Positions 44,337-54,174 are shown, counted from the first letter of the stretch. The stretch: DNA of 64,000 bases from Photobacterium alginatilyticum (GCF_009910675.1 NZ_RSEJ01000016.1:32121-96120), one strand, 5' to 3'. Translations and numbers: made by a program. The notes: generated by a model not told the origin, from the letters alone.

Positions 44337-45851
44337 TTATAGTAATGCTGGAATGCCGTATTTGCCTTCAAGCATACCTACTGCCAGCATCGCAATCAGA
44401 CAGACAACCAATACACCGCCAGGGATGATGATTTTGTCTGCGAAAGATAGCTTCGATGCACGCTCTTTGTCACCGATAAGGCCGTTGTTATCCAGTAGCA
44501 TAGTCAGTGCCCATGCCAGAACCGGGTTAACAACTGCTGCTGCAAAGATACAGATACCAGCAGATTGTGAATCTTTTGTTTCTTTAACCATCTGCACACC
44601 CGCTTCCAGCAGTGGCAGGAATACACCTACAAGTAGTGCTACACGCATTACTGGTGGCCATACAGCCACATCCATTGGGAAGCCCAGGATGGCGATGAAC
44701 ATAACCAGAAGGCCTAGGATAATCGCACCGCCAGGAATAGGACGTTTGGCGATAGCAGCCGGGATCATGTAGGTACCCCAAGACGATGTGATGTTACCGC
44801 CACCAAGTGCTGTACCGACCATCTGGCGGATAGAACACATAGTCATAGTGTCATCAACATCCATCAGTACTTTGTCAGTACCGCGTGGGTAGTTAAGTTC
44901 CTGGAAAATACGGTGGCCAAGGAAGTCTGGTGACCACATAGCAACAGCCAGGATGGCAAACGGCAGTGATGCAATGAAGTGCTGCATAGTCGGCAGACCT
45001 AGCATCCAGCCTTCTTCTGTGCTGCCCCACCAGTACACAGGGTTCAGGTTAGGCAGACCCATTTCAGTTTCAAACTTAAGATCGAAGCCAGCACCCAGAA
45101 CCAGAGCAACAAGCAGGCCTGTAACAGCACAGGCAGGAATAGCCAGCCAACGCTTGTTGATGCGGGCCAGGTAAGCATAAAGAACAATGTTGACAGCCAG
45201 TACAATCAGACCGACATAGCCCATGCTGCCCGCTGCGATATCAGCTGACTGCAGGCCGGTCGCCCAGGTCTGGATTGAGCCGATCTGGCTCATGGTACCG
45301 GTAAAGCCAAGGAATATCAGCAGGCCACCGGCGGTACCTTCCGAGGTCAGGTTCACCAGTTTGGAACCGCCTTTGAAGTAACTAAGCAGAAGACCGAATA
45401 CACCAAGAAGGATAGCAAGAGCAAGAGGGTGGGCACCGGCCAGGGCGATAGCACCGATAAGTGGGATCATCGGACCGTGGTTACCGGCCAGATTGGCGCG
45501 GGGGTTGATAAATCCGGATGCTAAGACACAGAAAAGAAGCGCAGGAAGCAGCATCTCTACACGAGCAACTTCGATAGCGAACTCTTTACCTAGGTTGATG
45601 TGATCCCAGGCTTGAGTCAGGCCGTCGGCCCAAGACATCATTACCGCAGAGTACATCGCGATAATACCGATAGTACCGGCCAGGGCTGGGACTAAATCTT
45701 CTAGCTCAAAACGGAAGTCACGACCCGGCAGGTTCAGGCCGAAGCGGCGTGGCTTCATGATTTTCAGCTCATGATCAAGATAGTCAGAGCGACTTGAGAA
45801 GTCAGAGGCAGGGCGGTGCAGCTCCTGATAACTTCTTTCTTCAGATGACAT
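44337..45851 (-). CDS. DUF3360 family membrane permease
   Basis: A 504-residue protein with about twelve to fourteen membrane segments, containing GNHGPMIPLIGAIALAGAHP, LTSEGTAGGLLIFLGFTG and MVGTALGGGNITSSWGTYMI, a layout recalling SLC23/SLC26-like (UraA-type) permeases. DUF3360 proteins are typical of vibrios and lie next to pflB. Transport of a fermentation-related anion is inferred from context only. It is the first gene of the pfl transcription unit; FNR-like (46006-46019) and CRP-like (46116-46131) sites lie upstream. Confidence 0.82.
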   Translation of the reverse strand: MSSEERSYQELHRPASDFSSRSDYLDHELKIMKPRRFGLNLPGRDFRFELEDLVPALAGTIGIIAMYSAVMMSWADGLTQAWDHINLGKEFAIEVARVEMLLPALLFCVLASGFINPRANLAGNHGPMIPLIGAIALAGAHPLALAILLGVFGLLLSYFKGGSKLVNLTSEGTAGGLLIFLGFTGTMSQIGSIQTWATGLQSADIAAGSMGYVGLIVLAVNIVLYAYLARINKRWLAIPACAVTGLLVALVLGAGFDLKFETEMGLPNLNPVYWWGSTEEGWMLGLPTMQHFIASLPFAILAVAMWSPDFLGHRIFQELNYPRGTDKVLMDVDDTMTMCSIRQMVGTALGGGNITSSWGTYMIPAAIAKRPIPGGAIILGLLVMFIAILGFPMDVAVWPPVMRVALLVGVFLPLLEAGVQMVKETKDSQSAGICIFAAAVVNPVLAWALTMLLDNNGLIGDKERASKLSFADKIIIPGGVLVVCLIAMLAVGMLEGKYGIPALL

Positions 45852-46005
45852 AAGTGCCTCGTTCTACGTTTAAATAATTTTTGTATTTAGTGTATCTAAC
45901 TTTGAGCGCAACCTGGAAATAACCCCTCAGGTGCAAGCTGTTCTATAGTGTAATTATATTTCACCAAATTTTACTGAAGTGTACCGCTTGGCCCGATAAA
46001 GGGAA

Positions 46006-46019
46006 TTGATCTCGATCAC
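46006..46019. promoter_or_regulatory. FNR-like box upstream of the DUF3360-pflB unit
   Basis: TTGAT-CTCG-ATCAC matches the FNR palindrome TTGAT-N4-ATCAA at 9 of 10 defined positions, 155 bp before the DUF3360 start. Anaerobic activation is expected for pfl. Confidence 0.7.
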
Positions 46020-46115
46020 TACGCTTAAAAAAATGTAGGAAAAAAACCAAAAAAAATTGAGCGAGAAGTGCGTTTGTTATGAAAAATGAAAGAGATTATA
46101 TAACTAAAGTAAAAC

Positions 46116-46131
46116 TGTGAACGGGGTCGCA
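46116..46131. promoter_or_regulatory. CRP-like box upstream of the DUF3360-pflB unit
   Basis: TGTGA-N6-TCGCA matches the CRP consensus TGTGA-N6-TCACA at 9 of 10 positions, 265 bp before the DUF3360 start. The rest of 45852-46280 is AT-rich with no gene I trust. Confidence 0.5.
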
Positions 46132-46280
46132 AATAGCTATTTTTGGTTTAAGTTATTGATTATTAATGGATTGATATAAAGCGGCCCATAATCTACGTTC
46201 CACAGGGGAGTCTACACCAAAAGAGGCAGTAATGCGTGCATTTTATGACCAGGGTGATTGGGCTGTAAAAATAGTCATAA

Positions 46281-46313
46281 AAAAAAGCCAGCAACTGAGT
46301 TGCTGGCTTTTTT
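46281..46313. terminator. Terminator of the second chemoreceptor gene
   Basis: GCCAGCAAC/GTTGCTGGC stem with TGA loop, long A and T runs on either side. Confidence 0.85.
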
Positions 46314-46401
46314 GGCGTCAAAGTTGCAATTTTGTAATAAAATTACTGATTGTTTGCTTTTTTAGTGACCAGCCGTGTTGTGCGATGCCACTGGCAACCC
46401 T

Positions 46402-48354
46402 TTACCGCTGGATGATTTGGAACTCACCCAGTTGGTTTTTCTGATTCTCAGCCAGCTGTGACAGGTGGCTGCTGGCCTCGGCCGTCTGGCTAATACCGGC
46501 CACGTTCTGGCTGATGATGTCATTAATCGTGGTGATATTGCGGGTAATATCGTCAATCGCCCGGCTTTGCTCGTCAACTGATGCGGTAACATCGCCGTTG
46601 ACCTGACTGATATGCTCAAGCGCCTGGGTAATGGATTCAATCTGGTTGCTGGTTTGTTCTGCAATTTCGCTATTGGTTCTGACCTTGCTCAAGCTGTTGT
46701 TGACGGCATCGACAACGGCTGAGGATTTGTGCTGCAGCTGTTCGATGATAGTTTGGATCTGCTGGGTTGAGTCCTGTGTCTTGGCGGCAAGCACTCTGAC
46801 TTCGTCGGCAACCACGGCAAACCCGCGACCGCTTTCGCCAGCTCGGGCGGCTTCGATTGCTGCGTTAAGTGCCAGTAGATTGGTTTGCTCCGAAATTGAA
46901 TCGATAACAGTGATGACTTCGCTGATCTTGATACTCTGCTCGTTGAGATCGATAACCTGGGTTGACGTTTCATCAAGTTGCGAGGCTAAATCCTCAGTCA
47001 GCTGACGGGAGTGCTGGGCAATTTCGGTACTTTCGGCGCCCATCGCCAGTGCCTGCTGGGCACTTTCGTCGGCGGTCTTGGCATAACCGTCTACCTGGGT
47101 GGCGGCAGCAGATAGCTCGGTAACCGCAGCAGCAATTTGCTCCACCTGTTGTTGCTGCTCCCGGCCGTTGACCTCACTTTGGGTCATAACTGCAGCCAGC
47201 TCGGTCGAGGAGGTCGCAACTTCGTCACTGACACCGCGCAGCGAGCGAATGGTAGCAGCAAGCTGAGAAATGGCATCATCAAGGCTGGTACCTAGCAGGC
47301 CAATTTCATTTTTTCCCTTGATGTTTGTCTGGACGTTGAGGTTGCCTTCAGCCAGTGCCTTGACGGCAAGATACAGTGATCCCATTACGCTGCTAATCGC
47401 GTTGGACAAGATGATACTGATCGTCAGGGCTAGCACGGTTGCAATCGCTGTTGCCGTTAACTGGCTGGTTGTCACCGAGGCTAATAGCTCAGAGGTCTTG
47501 TCCGATAATTCTTCAGTTTTTTGCAGCGAGGCCGTTGCCAGGCCGGTAATGATCTGGGTGTTGTTATTACCCAGCTCAATCATACGATGGGTCGTTGCCT
47601 TCTTGTCTTTCTGCAACTGGATAATTTCCAATAACTGGTGTTCCCAAAGCTGGGCATTTTTAATGACTGTTTGTGCTTCAGGCCAGTGCTTAAATTCATC
47701 CAGGTATGCATTGAGTTTTATTGTATATTCTAATGTTGTCTGAGTATCTTGCTGACTTTGTCCTTTTACCCCGACAGCAAGATGGTAAAGCATCAAGCCG
47801 GCAGTATCCGATATATCGGAGAGGTTCATTGTCCAGCGATCAACGTCTTCCATGCTTCTATTATTGGCGATCAGTGCATCCGCGGCGGTAATGTCCGTGG
47901 TGATCCAACTGGTCGCATCATATAGCTTGATGATGTTCTGACGCTGGGCTCTGAGTTGTTCGGACGCCTGGACATATAATTTGTAGTTGCTGACAAAGTT
48001 ATCCAGCGACAGCTTCGCCTGGTGGGTGAGGGCGCGGTTGTCAGATTGCATCAGGGTGTTGTAGCTGCGCTGTACCTTGGCCAGGTTGTCATTGTTGACT
48101 TGTACCATTTCATCAAGGCGGTCATAAAACCCTAGCGCATAAATTGACTTCATGCGGCTGACATCTTGTAAGTCCTGAAATTCTTTCATCGTGCTGTTAA
48201 AAGCAATAAAGTCGTTGACTTTATTTGTGTTTGCCTCAACTTCTGATAAAAGATTTTGACTAATAATGATAGTAATAATAAAACATAGAACGGCAAAGGC
48301 TGACGATAACGAAAGCAGTATCCGCAAAGGAAGGTTTTTAATTGTATTTAGCAT
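46402..48354 (-). CDS. Methyl-accepting chemotaxis protein, helical ligand domain
   Basis: A 650-residue chemoreceptor: TM1 (~12-32), a ~250-residue all-helical periplasmic domain (probable HBM type: [20 protein letters not shown], two helical bundles), TM2 (~300-322), HAMP (~322-375) and a signalling domain with tip [23 protein letters not shown] receptors sense organic acids such as TCA intermediates or short-chain acids, but the ligand here is not readable. Monocistronic with its own terminator. Confidence 0.88.
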   Translation of the reverse strand: MLNTIKNLPLRILLSLSSAFAVLCFIITIIISQNLLSEVEANTNKVNDFIAFNSTMKEFQDLQDVSRMKSIYALGFYDRLDEMVQVNNDNLAKVQRSYNTLMQSDNRALTHQAKLSLDNFVSNYKLYVQASEQLRAQRQNIIKLYDATSWITTDITAADALIANNRSMEDVDRWTMNLSDISDTAGLMLYHLAVGVKGQSQQDTQTTLEYTIKLNAYLDEFKHWPEAQTVIKNAQLWEHQLLEIIQLQKDKKATTHRMIELGNNNTQIITGLATASLQKTEELSDKTSELLASVTTSQLTATAIATVLALTISIILSNAISSVMGSLYLAVKALAEGNLNVQTNIKGKNEIGLLGTSLDDAISQLAATIRSLRGVSDEVATSSTELAAVMTQSEVNGREQQQQVEQIAAAVTELSAAATQVDGYAKTADESAQQALAMGAESTEIAQHSRQLTEDLASQLDETSTQVIDLNEQSIKISEVITVIDSISEQTNLLALNAAIEAARAGESGRGFAVVADEVRVLAAKTQDSTQQIQTIIEQLQHKSSAVVDAVNNSLSKVRTNSEIAEQTSNQIESITQALEHISQVNGDVTASVDEQSRAIDDITRNITTINDIISQNVAGISQTAEASSHLSQLAENQKNQLGEFQIIQR

Positions 48355-49024
48355 GTTTAATCAACGTCGAAAAGTGGCTTCATATGAAAATGAAACCAGT
48401 GATAGTAATTAGAATTATCGTTGCATATTGATATAAGATCGGAGAAAGCAATCGAGTTGCCCTTTATTATATATCCAGTGAGGTTAACTTAATAGGTTTA
48501 TTATGTTTGTCTGTAAATAGGTCGTCATGAATAATAAAATATCGAATCGTCATTATTTGAAATAATATTTAATATTCTAATATAAAACTTCTTATTTTCA
48601 TTAAATAATAAAAGTCAAATTTAAATAACTAATTAAGTTCATTACGAAATATAAGAATTAGCCTGCTGGTCATCTCGGTATACCAGCCCAGCTCTTTTGG
48701 TTACGTGTTATTCCCTATGGTTTTGCAAGTCTGTTACATGTGTTCCGGCTTGGCATATATAGATGCCGTGCAGGCACTATTTTGCTCTTTTTGAGAGAAA
48801 ACTCATCAGTGTTGTAAGTTAATGCTGACTTTTTGACCGTCGTCCCATATTGAAACAGCACCAAGTGAAAGTAATCACAGTTATCTCTTGCTCTCTGTAG
48901 CAGAATGAATTGGTTAGAGGGGGTAATCTCAAATACTTTCTCTGATAACTAATAATTATTCATTACTTTAGTCCAATATTTCAAAAGTATTCAGACTAAA
49001 ATAGATGAGAAAATGAGGGATACG
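48355..49024. other. AT-rich intergenic region with CRP-like site
   Basis: 670 bp without a credible gene. The first ~300 bp is very AT-rich. Short dyads occur (GCTGGT...ACCAGC near 48667; TGCC...GGCA near 48765) but do not form a recognised riboswitch or small RNA. A CRP-like box lies at 48864-48879. Confidence 0.5.
48864..48879. promoter_or_regulatory. CRP-like box upstream of the dipeptidase-YfcC operon
   Basis: AGTGA-N6-TCACA matches TGTGA-N6-TCACA at 9 of 10 positions and has the perfect GTGA-N6-TCAC core, 146 bp before the dipeptidase ATG. Catabolite control would suit a peptide-use operon. Confidence 0.6.
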
Positions 49025-50380
49025 ATGAAAGCAACAATAGCATCAACTATAAACGCGATGCGTGATGACTATATTGCCGCAGTGAAGCGTTTAGTTGCCA
49101 TTCCCAGTGTTTACCAGGATGACGATAGCGGTACGCCGTTTGGTCAGCCTATCGATGATTGCCTGACGGAAACCCTGAACCTTTGTCATGAGCTGGGGTT
49201 CGCCATTTATAAAGACCATAAAGGCTATTACGGTTACGCTGAAATAGGCGACGGTGAGCAAATGATTGGTGTGCTGGGGCACCTGGATGTTGTGCCTACC
49301 GGTGAATTATCAGCCTGGGATTCAGCCCCGTTTGAACCGGAAATTCGTGATGGCAGACTTTATGGCCGCGGGACTCAGGACGACAAAGGTCCGACTTTAG
49401 CTGCCATTTTTGCCGTTAAGGCACTGGTTGATAGTGGCGTTAAATTAAATAAACGGATTCGGTTTATTTTTGGCACCGATGAAGAAACCTTGTGGCGTTG
49501 TATTGACCGTTATCTGGAAAAAGAAGAAGTGCCGCAGTGCGGCTTTACTCCTGATTCTGCGTTCCCGTTAATTCATGCGGAAAAAATGCTGATCCAGTCC
49601 TGGTTGCATGGCCCGGGTGATGAATTATTACAACTTGATTGTGGTGGTGCCCTGAATGCCGTTCCTGAGCTGGCTAAATATGAAGGGCCGCTTTGGGAAG
49701 AATTGGCAAGCAAGCTTGATGAGCTTGGCTTTGATTTTACGGCCGAAGATGCCGAGGTAACCGTATTTGGCAAAGCCGCGCACTCTGCGGCAGCTGATAT
49801 CAAAGGGGTTAATGCCATTGCCCGTTTGTGTATGGCACTGAGTGAGCTTGGTGTGACACATCCTGCGATACGGTTTGTGGCCGAGCAGGTTGGACAGGAT
49901 GCCAATGCCAAAGAGATTTTTGGACCGGTTGAAGATGTGAGCGGTCGGTTGACCTTTAATGTGGCTCAGCTATGTATTGATTCACAACATAGCAAGCTCG
50001 GTATTGATATCCGGGTACCGGTGACGTTTAGCAAAGAGAATTTTGACAGCGACATGACGGCTGTCAGCGAGCAGTATGATCTTCAATATGAAGAGTTTGA
50101 TGTGTTGCCATCGTTGTATATGCCGGCTGAAAGCCCGGTTATCCAGACCTTGATGACAGCCTATCAGGAAGTAAGCGGTGATCTGGAAAGCCAGCCTATG
50201 ACCTCTGGGGGAGCAACCTATGCGCGTGCTATCCCTAACTGTGTGGCCTTTGGGGCGATTTTTCCTGGTCGCGACAAAGTTGAGCACATGCCCAACGAGT
50301 ACCTCATTATTGATGACATGCTTAAAGCGATGAACGTGTATGCAAATGCGATTTATCAATTGCAGGGAGTAGAGCTATGA
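49025..50380 (+). CDS. M20 family dipeptidase (PepV/Sapep-like)
   Basis: A 451-residue zinc peptidase: metal ligands H86 and D88 in VLGHLDVVPTG, bridging Asp in RGTQDDKGPT (~119/120), catalytic Glu pair in GTDEETLWRC (~153/154), and late MTSGGATYAR and PGRDKVEHMPNEY. The lid domain is in the middle (~190-330). It cleaves dipeptides in the cytoplasm. The ATG at 49025 has GAGGG at 6 nt; a start at 49013 is less likely. It overlaps the yfcC-like transporter by 4 bp, so uptake and cleavage are coupled. Confidence 0.85.
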   Translation: MKATIASTINAMRDDYIAAVKRLVAIPSVYQDDDSGTPFGQPIDDCLTETLNLCHELGFAIYKDHKGYYGYAEIGDGEQMIGVLGHLDVVPTGELSAWDSAPFEPEIRDGRLYGRGTQDDKGPTLAAIFAVKALVDSGVKLNKRIRFIFGTDEETLWRCIDRYLEKEEVPQCGFTPDSAFPLIHAEKMLIQSWLHGPGDELLQLDCGGALNAVPELAKYEGPLWEELASKLDELGFDFTAEDAEVTVFGKAAHSAAADIKGVNAIARLCMALSELGVTHPAIRFVAEQVGQDANAKEIFGPVEDVSGRLTFNVAQLCIDSQHSKLGIDIRVPVTFSKENFDSDMTAVSEQYDLQYEEFDVLPSLYMPAESPVIQTLMTAYQEVSGDLESQPMTSGGATYARAIPNCVAFGAIFPGRDKVEHMPNEYLIIDDMLKAMNVYANAIYQLQGVEL

Positions 50381-51858
50381 CAACAGCAACAGAGGCTGGC
50401 AAAGCGAAGAAATCCTTCAAGATGCCAACGGTTTACACCATTCTCTTTATTATTATTGCTCTGGTGGCATTGCTGACATGGATCATGCCGGCAGGTAAGT
50501 ATGACTATATCGTCAACGGCACTGATCAGGTGATCCCGGCGGCGGAAGTGCTCGACTATGACGGTGGCGAAAGACTGCTGCCGATCCCGGGCTCCTACCA
50601 GGAACTGGAATCTTCGCCACAGGGCTTTATTGACGTGCTGATGGCGCCGATCAAGGGCTTCCACAAAGCCGTAGACGTCGCACTGTTTGTATTGGTAATT
50701 GGTGGCTTCCTGGCCGTTACTATGCGAACCGGTGCCATGGACTCCGGGGTGGCGGCGATTGTACGTAAGTTCCATGGTCGCGAGCAGATGATGATCCCGG
50801 TATTGATCAGCTTGTTCGCACTCGGTGGATCGACCTACGGCATGGCGGAAGAGACCGTGGCTTTCTGGGCGGTGATCTTGCCTGTAATGGCGGCGGCCGG
50901 CTACGACCGCATGGTTGCGGCAGGGATCATTCTGCTTGGCTCGGGGGTGGGCGTACTGGCCTCAACGGTTAACCCGTTTGCTACCGGTATTGCTTCAGGG
51001 TTTGCCGGCCTGCCAATTGGTGAGGGTATTGGCTTACGAGTGATTCAGCTGATCATCCTGATTGTTCTGGCATCATGGTTTGTTATGCGCTATGCCTCCA
51101 AGGTCAAGGCAGACAAATCCCATTCAGTGCTGGCCGATATTGAGTTTAACGATGAGTTCTCCCACGTAAAAGAAGATACTGGCGAGTTTACCACCAAGCA
51201 GAAGCTGACAATGGGCGTGTTCTTCGGCGCCTTCCTGGTCATGATTTACGGTGTGATCCCTTGGGAAGACATGGGCATTACCGCAATTCCGACCCTGTGG
51301 TGGTGGTTCGATGAACTGTCGACGCTCTTCCTCGCCTCTGCCATTTTGATCGCAATTATTAACCGCATGTCTGAAGGCGACTTTATCAAGACGTTCCTTG
51401 AAGGTGCCAAAGACCTGATTGGCGTAGCGCTGGTGGTTGCGGTCGCTCGTGGTATTTATGTGGTGATGGATAACGGCGTGATCATCGACACCATCCTTAA
51501 CTGGGCTGAAGGTGTGGTAACCGGTTTGTCCTCGGGCGTGTTTGTGGTCGTGACATACTTTGTTCACATCGTGCTGAGCTTCTTCATTCCTTCAACCTCC
51601 GGTCTGGCGACGGTTTCAATGCCATTGATGGCACCGCTGGCTGATTTCTCGGGTATCGGTCGTGACTTGATCATTACGGCTTACCAGTCTGCCAGTGGCT
51701 GGATCAATATCTTCGCGCCAACGGCGGGACACCTGGTTGCCGGTTTGGCTCTGGCCAAGATCCCGTACGAGCGTTTCCTTAAATGGGTAATGCCGTTTGT
51801 GATTATGGTGCTGGCAGTGACTGTGGTTACGCTATTTGCCGGCGCTGCGATGGCCTAA
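50377..51858 (+). CDS. yfcC: YfcC-family transporter
   Basis: A 493-residue membrane protein of the YfcC/ArsB-NhaD-like (IT) superfamily with about twelve segments: FIIIALVALLTWIMPAGKYD at the N terminus, GGSTYGMAEETVAFWAVILP, GSGVGVLASTVNPFATGIAS and FIPSTSGLATVSMPLMAPL. Relatives are annotated as basic amino acid or dicarboxylate carriers; with the dipeptidase in the same operon, di/tripeptide or amino acid transport is likely (inference). ATGA overlap with the upstream gene; terminator at 51930-51962. Confidence 0.85.
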   Translation: MTTATEAGKAKKSFKMPTVYTILFIIIALVALLTWIMPAGKYDYIVNGTDQVIPAAEVLDYDGGERLLPIPGSYQELESSPQGFIDVLMAPIKGFHKAVDVALFVLVIGGFLAVTMRTGAMDSGVAAIVRKFHGREQMMIPVLISLFALGGSTYGMAEETVAFWAVILPVMAAAGYDRMVAAGIILLGSGVGVLASTVNPFATGIASGFAGLPIGEGIGLRVIQLIILIVLASWFVMRYASKVKADKSHSVLADIEFNDEFSHVKEDTGEFTTKQKLTMGVFFGAFLVMIYGVIPWEDMGITAIPTLWWWFDELSTLFLASAILIAIINRMSEGDFIKTFLEGAKDLIGVALVVAVARGIYVVMDNGVIIDTILNWAEGVVTGLSSGVFVVVTYFVHIVLSFFIPSTSGLATVSMPLMAPLADFSGIGRDLIITAYQSASGWINIFAPTAGHLVAGLALAKIPYERFLKWVMPFVIMVLAVTVVTLFAGAAMA

Positions 51859-51929
51859 CCCTGCGTTTGACAGGTGGCATACTGGCCTGAGTTAACCTTG
51901 GGTTGAGATGTCGAAAGTAGTAATAGAAG

Positions 51930-51962
51930 GCGAGTCCGATGTTAAGTCGGGCTCGCTTTTTT
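51930..51962 (+). terminator. Terminator of the dipeptidase-YfcC operon
   Basis: GCGAGTCCGA/TCGGGCTCGC stem (one G-U type mismatch) with a 7-nt loop followed by six Ts. Confidence 0.85.
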
Positions 51963-52045
51963 GCTTTATGGCGGATTGAGACAAACACTAGGGCTGCTTT
52001 GTTATTTCTGATAATATCGAAATATAAAATCTGACGGAATTGAAT

Positions 52046-52354
52046 ATGGAACTAGAAATTGTTGCCAAGGCCTTGAAAGAGCTAGGCCATCCGACGCGTT
52101 TGCGGGTATATAAGCATTTGGTGAAATCAGGTTATAACGGTTTGCCTGTCGGTAAGTTGCAAGAAGAGCTGGATATTCCGGGCTCGACATTATCACACCA
52201 CATATCAGGGCTGGTGTCGGCCGGGCTGATAGAGCAACAACGCGACGGCAGAACCCTTTATTGCATCCCCCAATATGACATGCTTGATGGGGTGGTGGGC
52301 TTTTTGCAAGATGAGTGTTGCAGCAGCCAGCCTGCGGGAGACGAAAAGGAATAA
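52046..52354 (+). CDS. ArsR-type helix-turn-helix regulator
   Basis: A 102-residue winged-helix protein: KALKELGHPTRLRVYKHLV, then ELDIPGSTLSHHISGLVSAG as recognition region and QRDGRTLYCIPQY wing. A C-terminal Cys pair (DECCSS) plus the wing Cys could sense metal(loid) or redox state. The ATG at 52046 has GGA 7 nt upstream; a TTG two codons earlier is unlikely. No arsenic or metal gene is adjacent, so it may regulate in trans. Convergent with the next gene, 13 bp apart. Confidence 0.82.
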   Translation: MELEIVAKALKELGHPTRLRVYKHLVKSGYNGLPVGKLQEELDIPGSTLSHHISGLVSAGLIEQQRDGRTLYCIPQYDMLDGVVGFLQDECCSSQPAGDEKE

Positions 52355-52367
52355 ACGTCCAATCGCG

Positions 52368-54065
52368 TTATGATTTTGGCCGCAGGGCGAGAACATGCAG
52401 CAACCTTTCCGGGGTCTGTGGCCAGATAAGCGGGCTGGCAACCGGATTGTTTTCGTTGAACCAACCGGTGAAGCGCTGTGTGTTGTACTGATAAAACTGC
52501 ACAGTATTGTAGAGTGGCACCGTTACTTGCTGGCCGGCAATAATCTCGTTGAGCTCGCGAATAATGGCCAGCCGCTGGTGGGCGGTAGAGACGGTCGGAA
52601 ACTGTGCCAGCAAGCTATCGACCCGGGCATTTTTATAGAAATGCATGGCATAGCGCGGGTACTGCGGAGCCTGGTAACGGCTATTGAACGCCGTATCGAA
52701 GTACTTGAACGGGGTCGGACCTTGCGGAAAGTTGGTCAGGGCCAAGGTATAGTCGCCATCTGTCAGGCGGTCGACGAAGTGGTTAAAATCGGCCTCGACC
52801 AATCGAATTTTCAATCCAACCTGTTCCAGCATTTCCGCCAGCAGCAGGGCAGTGGTATTAAAATCAGACCAGCCTCTTGGCGTCAGAAGCGTTAGCTCCA
52901 GCGCGCTGCCGGATGGCAGCTCCCGCCAGCCGTCATCATCCTTATCCTCGATGCCTAACAACGACAGCTGCTCTTTTGCCAGTTCCGGGTTGTATGTCAT
53001 ATAGGGCAGGTATTTCTCTGTCGCAATCGGATCGGCCCAATGTTCAAAGCGCTGACTCATCCCCGAGGCGAATCTTGAGGGTACCCCCTGGCCAAAGGCG
53101 GCGATATTGATCAGTTGCTGACGTTGTACCGACATAGATACCGCCCGGCGGAAATCGACTTCCTCAAAGACGGATCTTATTTCCGGCTCCGAGGCCTTGA
53201 AGTTAAATAGCAGGCTGATAGGGCTGGATGGCGGTAGCCAGTACTTAAAGTCCGGCGAGTAGGAGGCATACTGACGTTCGATATCAGGAATAAACGATCC
53301 AGCCCAGTCGAACTCCCCCTTTGATATCCGCGCGATAAAGTCATCGTTATTGGTGATCTTGGGATAACGGAGGCAGTCGATGTGACGCGCTTTTGCTTGC
53401 CAGTAGAACGGGTTGCCGCATTGCAGATAACCTGCTTCGCTAAGTGATTCTATCTGGGTATAGGGGCCGGTACCTACAGGTGTGGTATTGGCATAGGTAA
53501 CGGGATCGGCAACCTTCTCCCACTGATGCTTGGGAACAATTGGCAATAGCACCAGATTATAGGCGACGAGGGCACTGGGGTTATTAAGCTTGAAATAGAC
53601 TTCGTGCGGGCCAAGTTTTTTTACACTTTCTACCCATTGATTTATGCCATGTGAATCAAGTTCTGGATATTTTTGTGCTAGAGAAAATGAAAAAACAACA
53701 TCATCAGCGGTGAATGATTTTCCATCTGACCAGGATATTTTTTCTCTGAGGGTAAAAGTGATCCCTTTCAGATCAGGGTCCAGCTGGTAACCCGTAGCAA
53801 GTCGGTATTCCGGCTTATTGTTTTGCAGGGTATTGAAAACAATGAGAGGCTCAAAGATAAACTCATGCGTCGTAGGCATGCTTGCCTTGGAGAAAGGGTT
53901 AAAATTGGCAGTAATCTGATCGACGTAGGCCGGGACTACAGTAAGAACACTGCGATTTTCTTGCTCTTGGGCCAATACTCCTGCTTGACAGGAAAGCACT
54001 ATCAAACCAATGAGTAACAGCCTAATGCTATAGTGAGTTACTTGATTAAAATAGGCTCTATACAT
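52368..54065 (-). CDS. Family 5 periplasmic solute-binding protein, chitooligosaccharide-binding-like, orphan
   Basis: A 565-residue exported protein (signal ~1-33, cleavage near VLAQEQ). It resembles the vibrio chitooligosaccharide-binding protein throughout: NFNPF, EFIFEPLIVFN, ISWSDGKSFTADDVVFSF, PVGTGPYT, FDWAGSFIPDIERQYASYSP, and the C-terminal RFTGWFNENNP with PERLLHVL. In vibrios that protein feeds a (GlcNAc)n ABC importer and controls the ChiS kinase. Here no permease, ATPase or kinase gene is adjacent, so it is an orphan paralogue; ligand could be another oligosaccharide. Confidence 0.78.
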   Translation of the reverse strand: MYRAYFNQVTHYSIRLLLIGLIVLSCQAGVLAQEQENRSVLTVVPAYVDQITANFNPFSKASMPTTHEFIFEPLIVFNTLQNNKPEYRLATGYQLDPDLKGITFTLREKISWSDGKSFTADDVVFSFSLAQKYPELDSHGINQWVESVKKLGPHEVYFKLNNPSALVAYNLVLLPIVPKHQWEKVADPVTYANTTPVGTGPYTQIESLSEAGYLQCGNPFYWQAKARHIDCLRYPKITNNDDFIARISKGEFDWAGSFIPDIERQYASYSPDFKYWLPPSSPISLLFNFKASEPEIRSVFEEVDFRRAVSMSVQRQQLINIAAFGQGVPSRFASGMSQRFEHWADPIATEKYLPYMTYNPELAKEQLSLLGIEDKDDDGWRELPSGSALELTLLTPRGWSDFNTTALLLAEMLEQVGLKIRLVEADFNHFVDRLTDGDYTLALTNFPQGPTPFKYFDTAFNSRYQAPQYPRYAMHFYKNARVDSLLAQFPTVSTAHQRLAIIRELNEIIAGQQVTVPLYNTVQFYQYNTQRFTGWFNENNPVASPLIWPQTPERLLHVLALRPKS

Positions 54066-54160
54066 ATACCAACCCGGCCCGACTTACGTTATGACGATTT
54101 TATCGCAATAACCTACCTTAAGTTGGGGCTATTATCAAATCTCCTGATCGGGCTGATAAA

Positions 54161-54174
54161 TGACTAATTATGCA
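54161..54174. promoter_or_regulatory. ArgR-like box upstream of the cationic amino acid ABC operon
   Basis: TGACTAATTATGCA matches the ARG box core TGAATAATTATTCA at 12 of 14 positions, 206 bp before the ATPase start. A second adjacent box expected 3 bp away is weak (8 of 14). Confidence 0.45.

Noticed and set aside
46232..46444. 70-codon plus-strand frame across the chemoreceptor terminator
   Set aside because: It reads through the 46281-46313 hairpin and into the antisense of a real gene.
48355..48860. Possible riboswitch or small RNA in the long gap before the dipeptidase gene
   Set aside because: Only short dyads with no matching conserved core or proper terminator.
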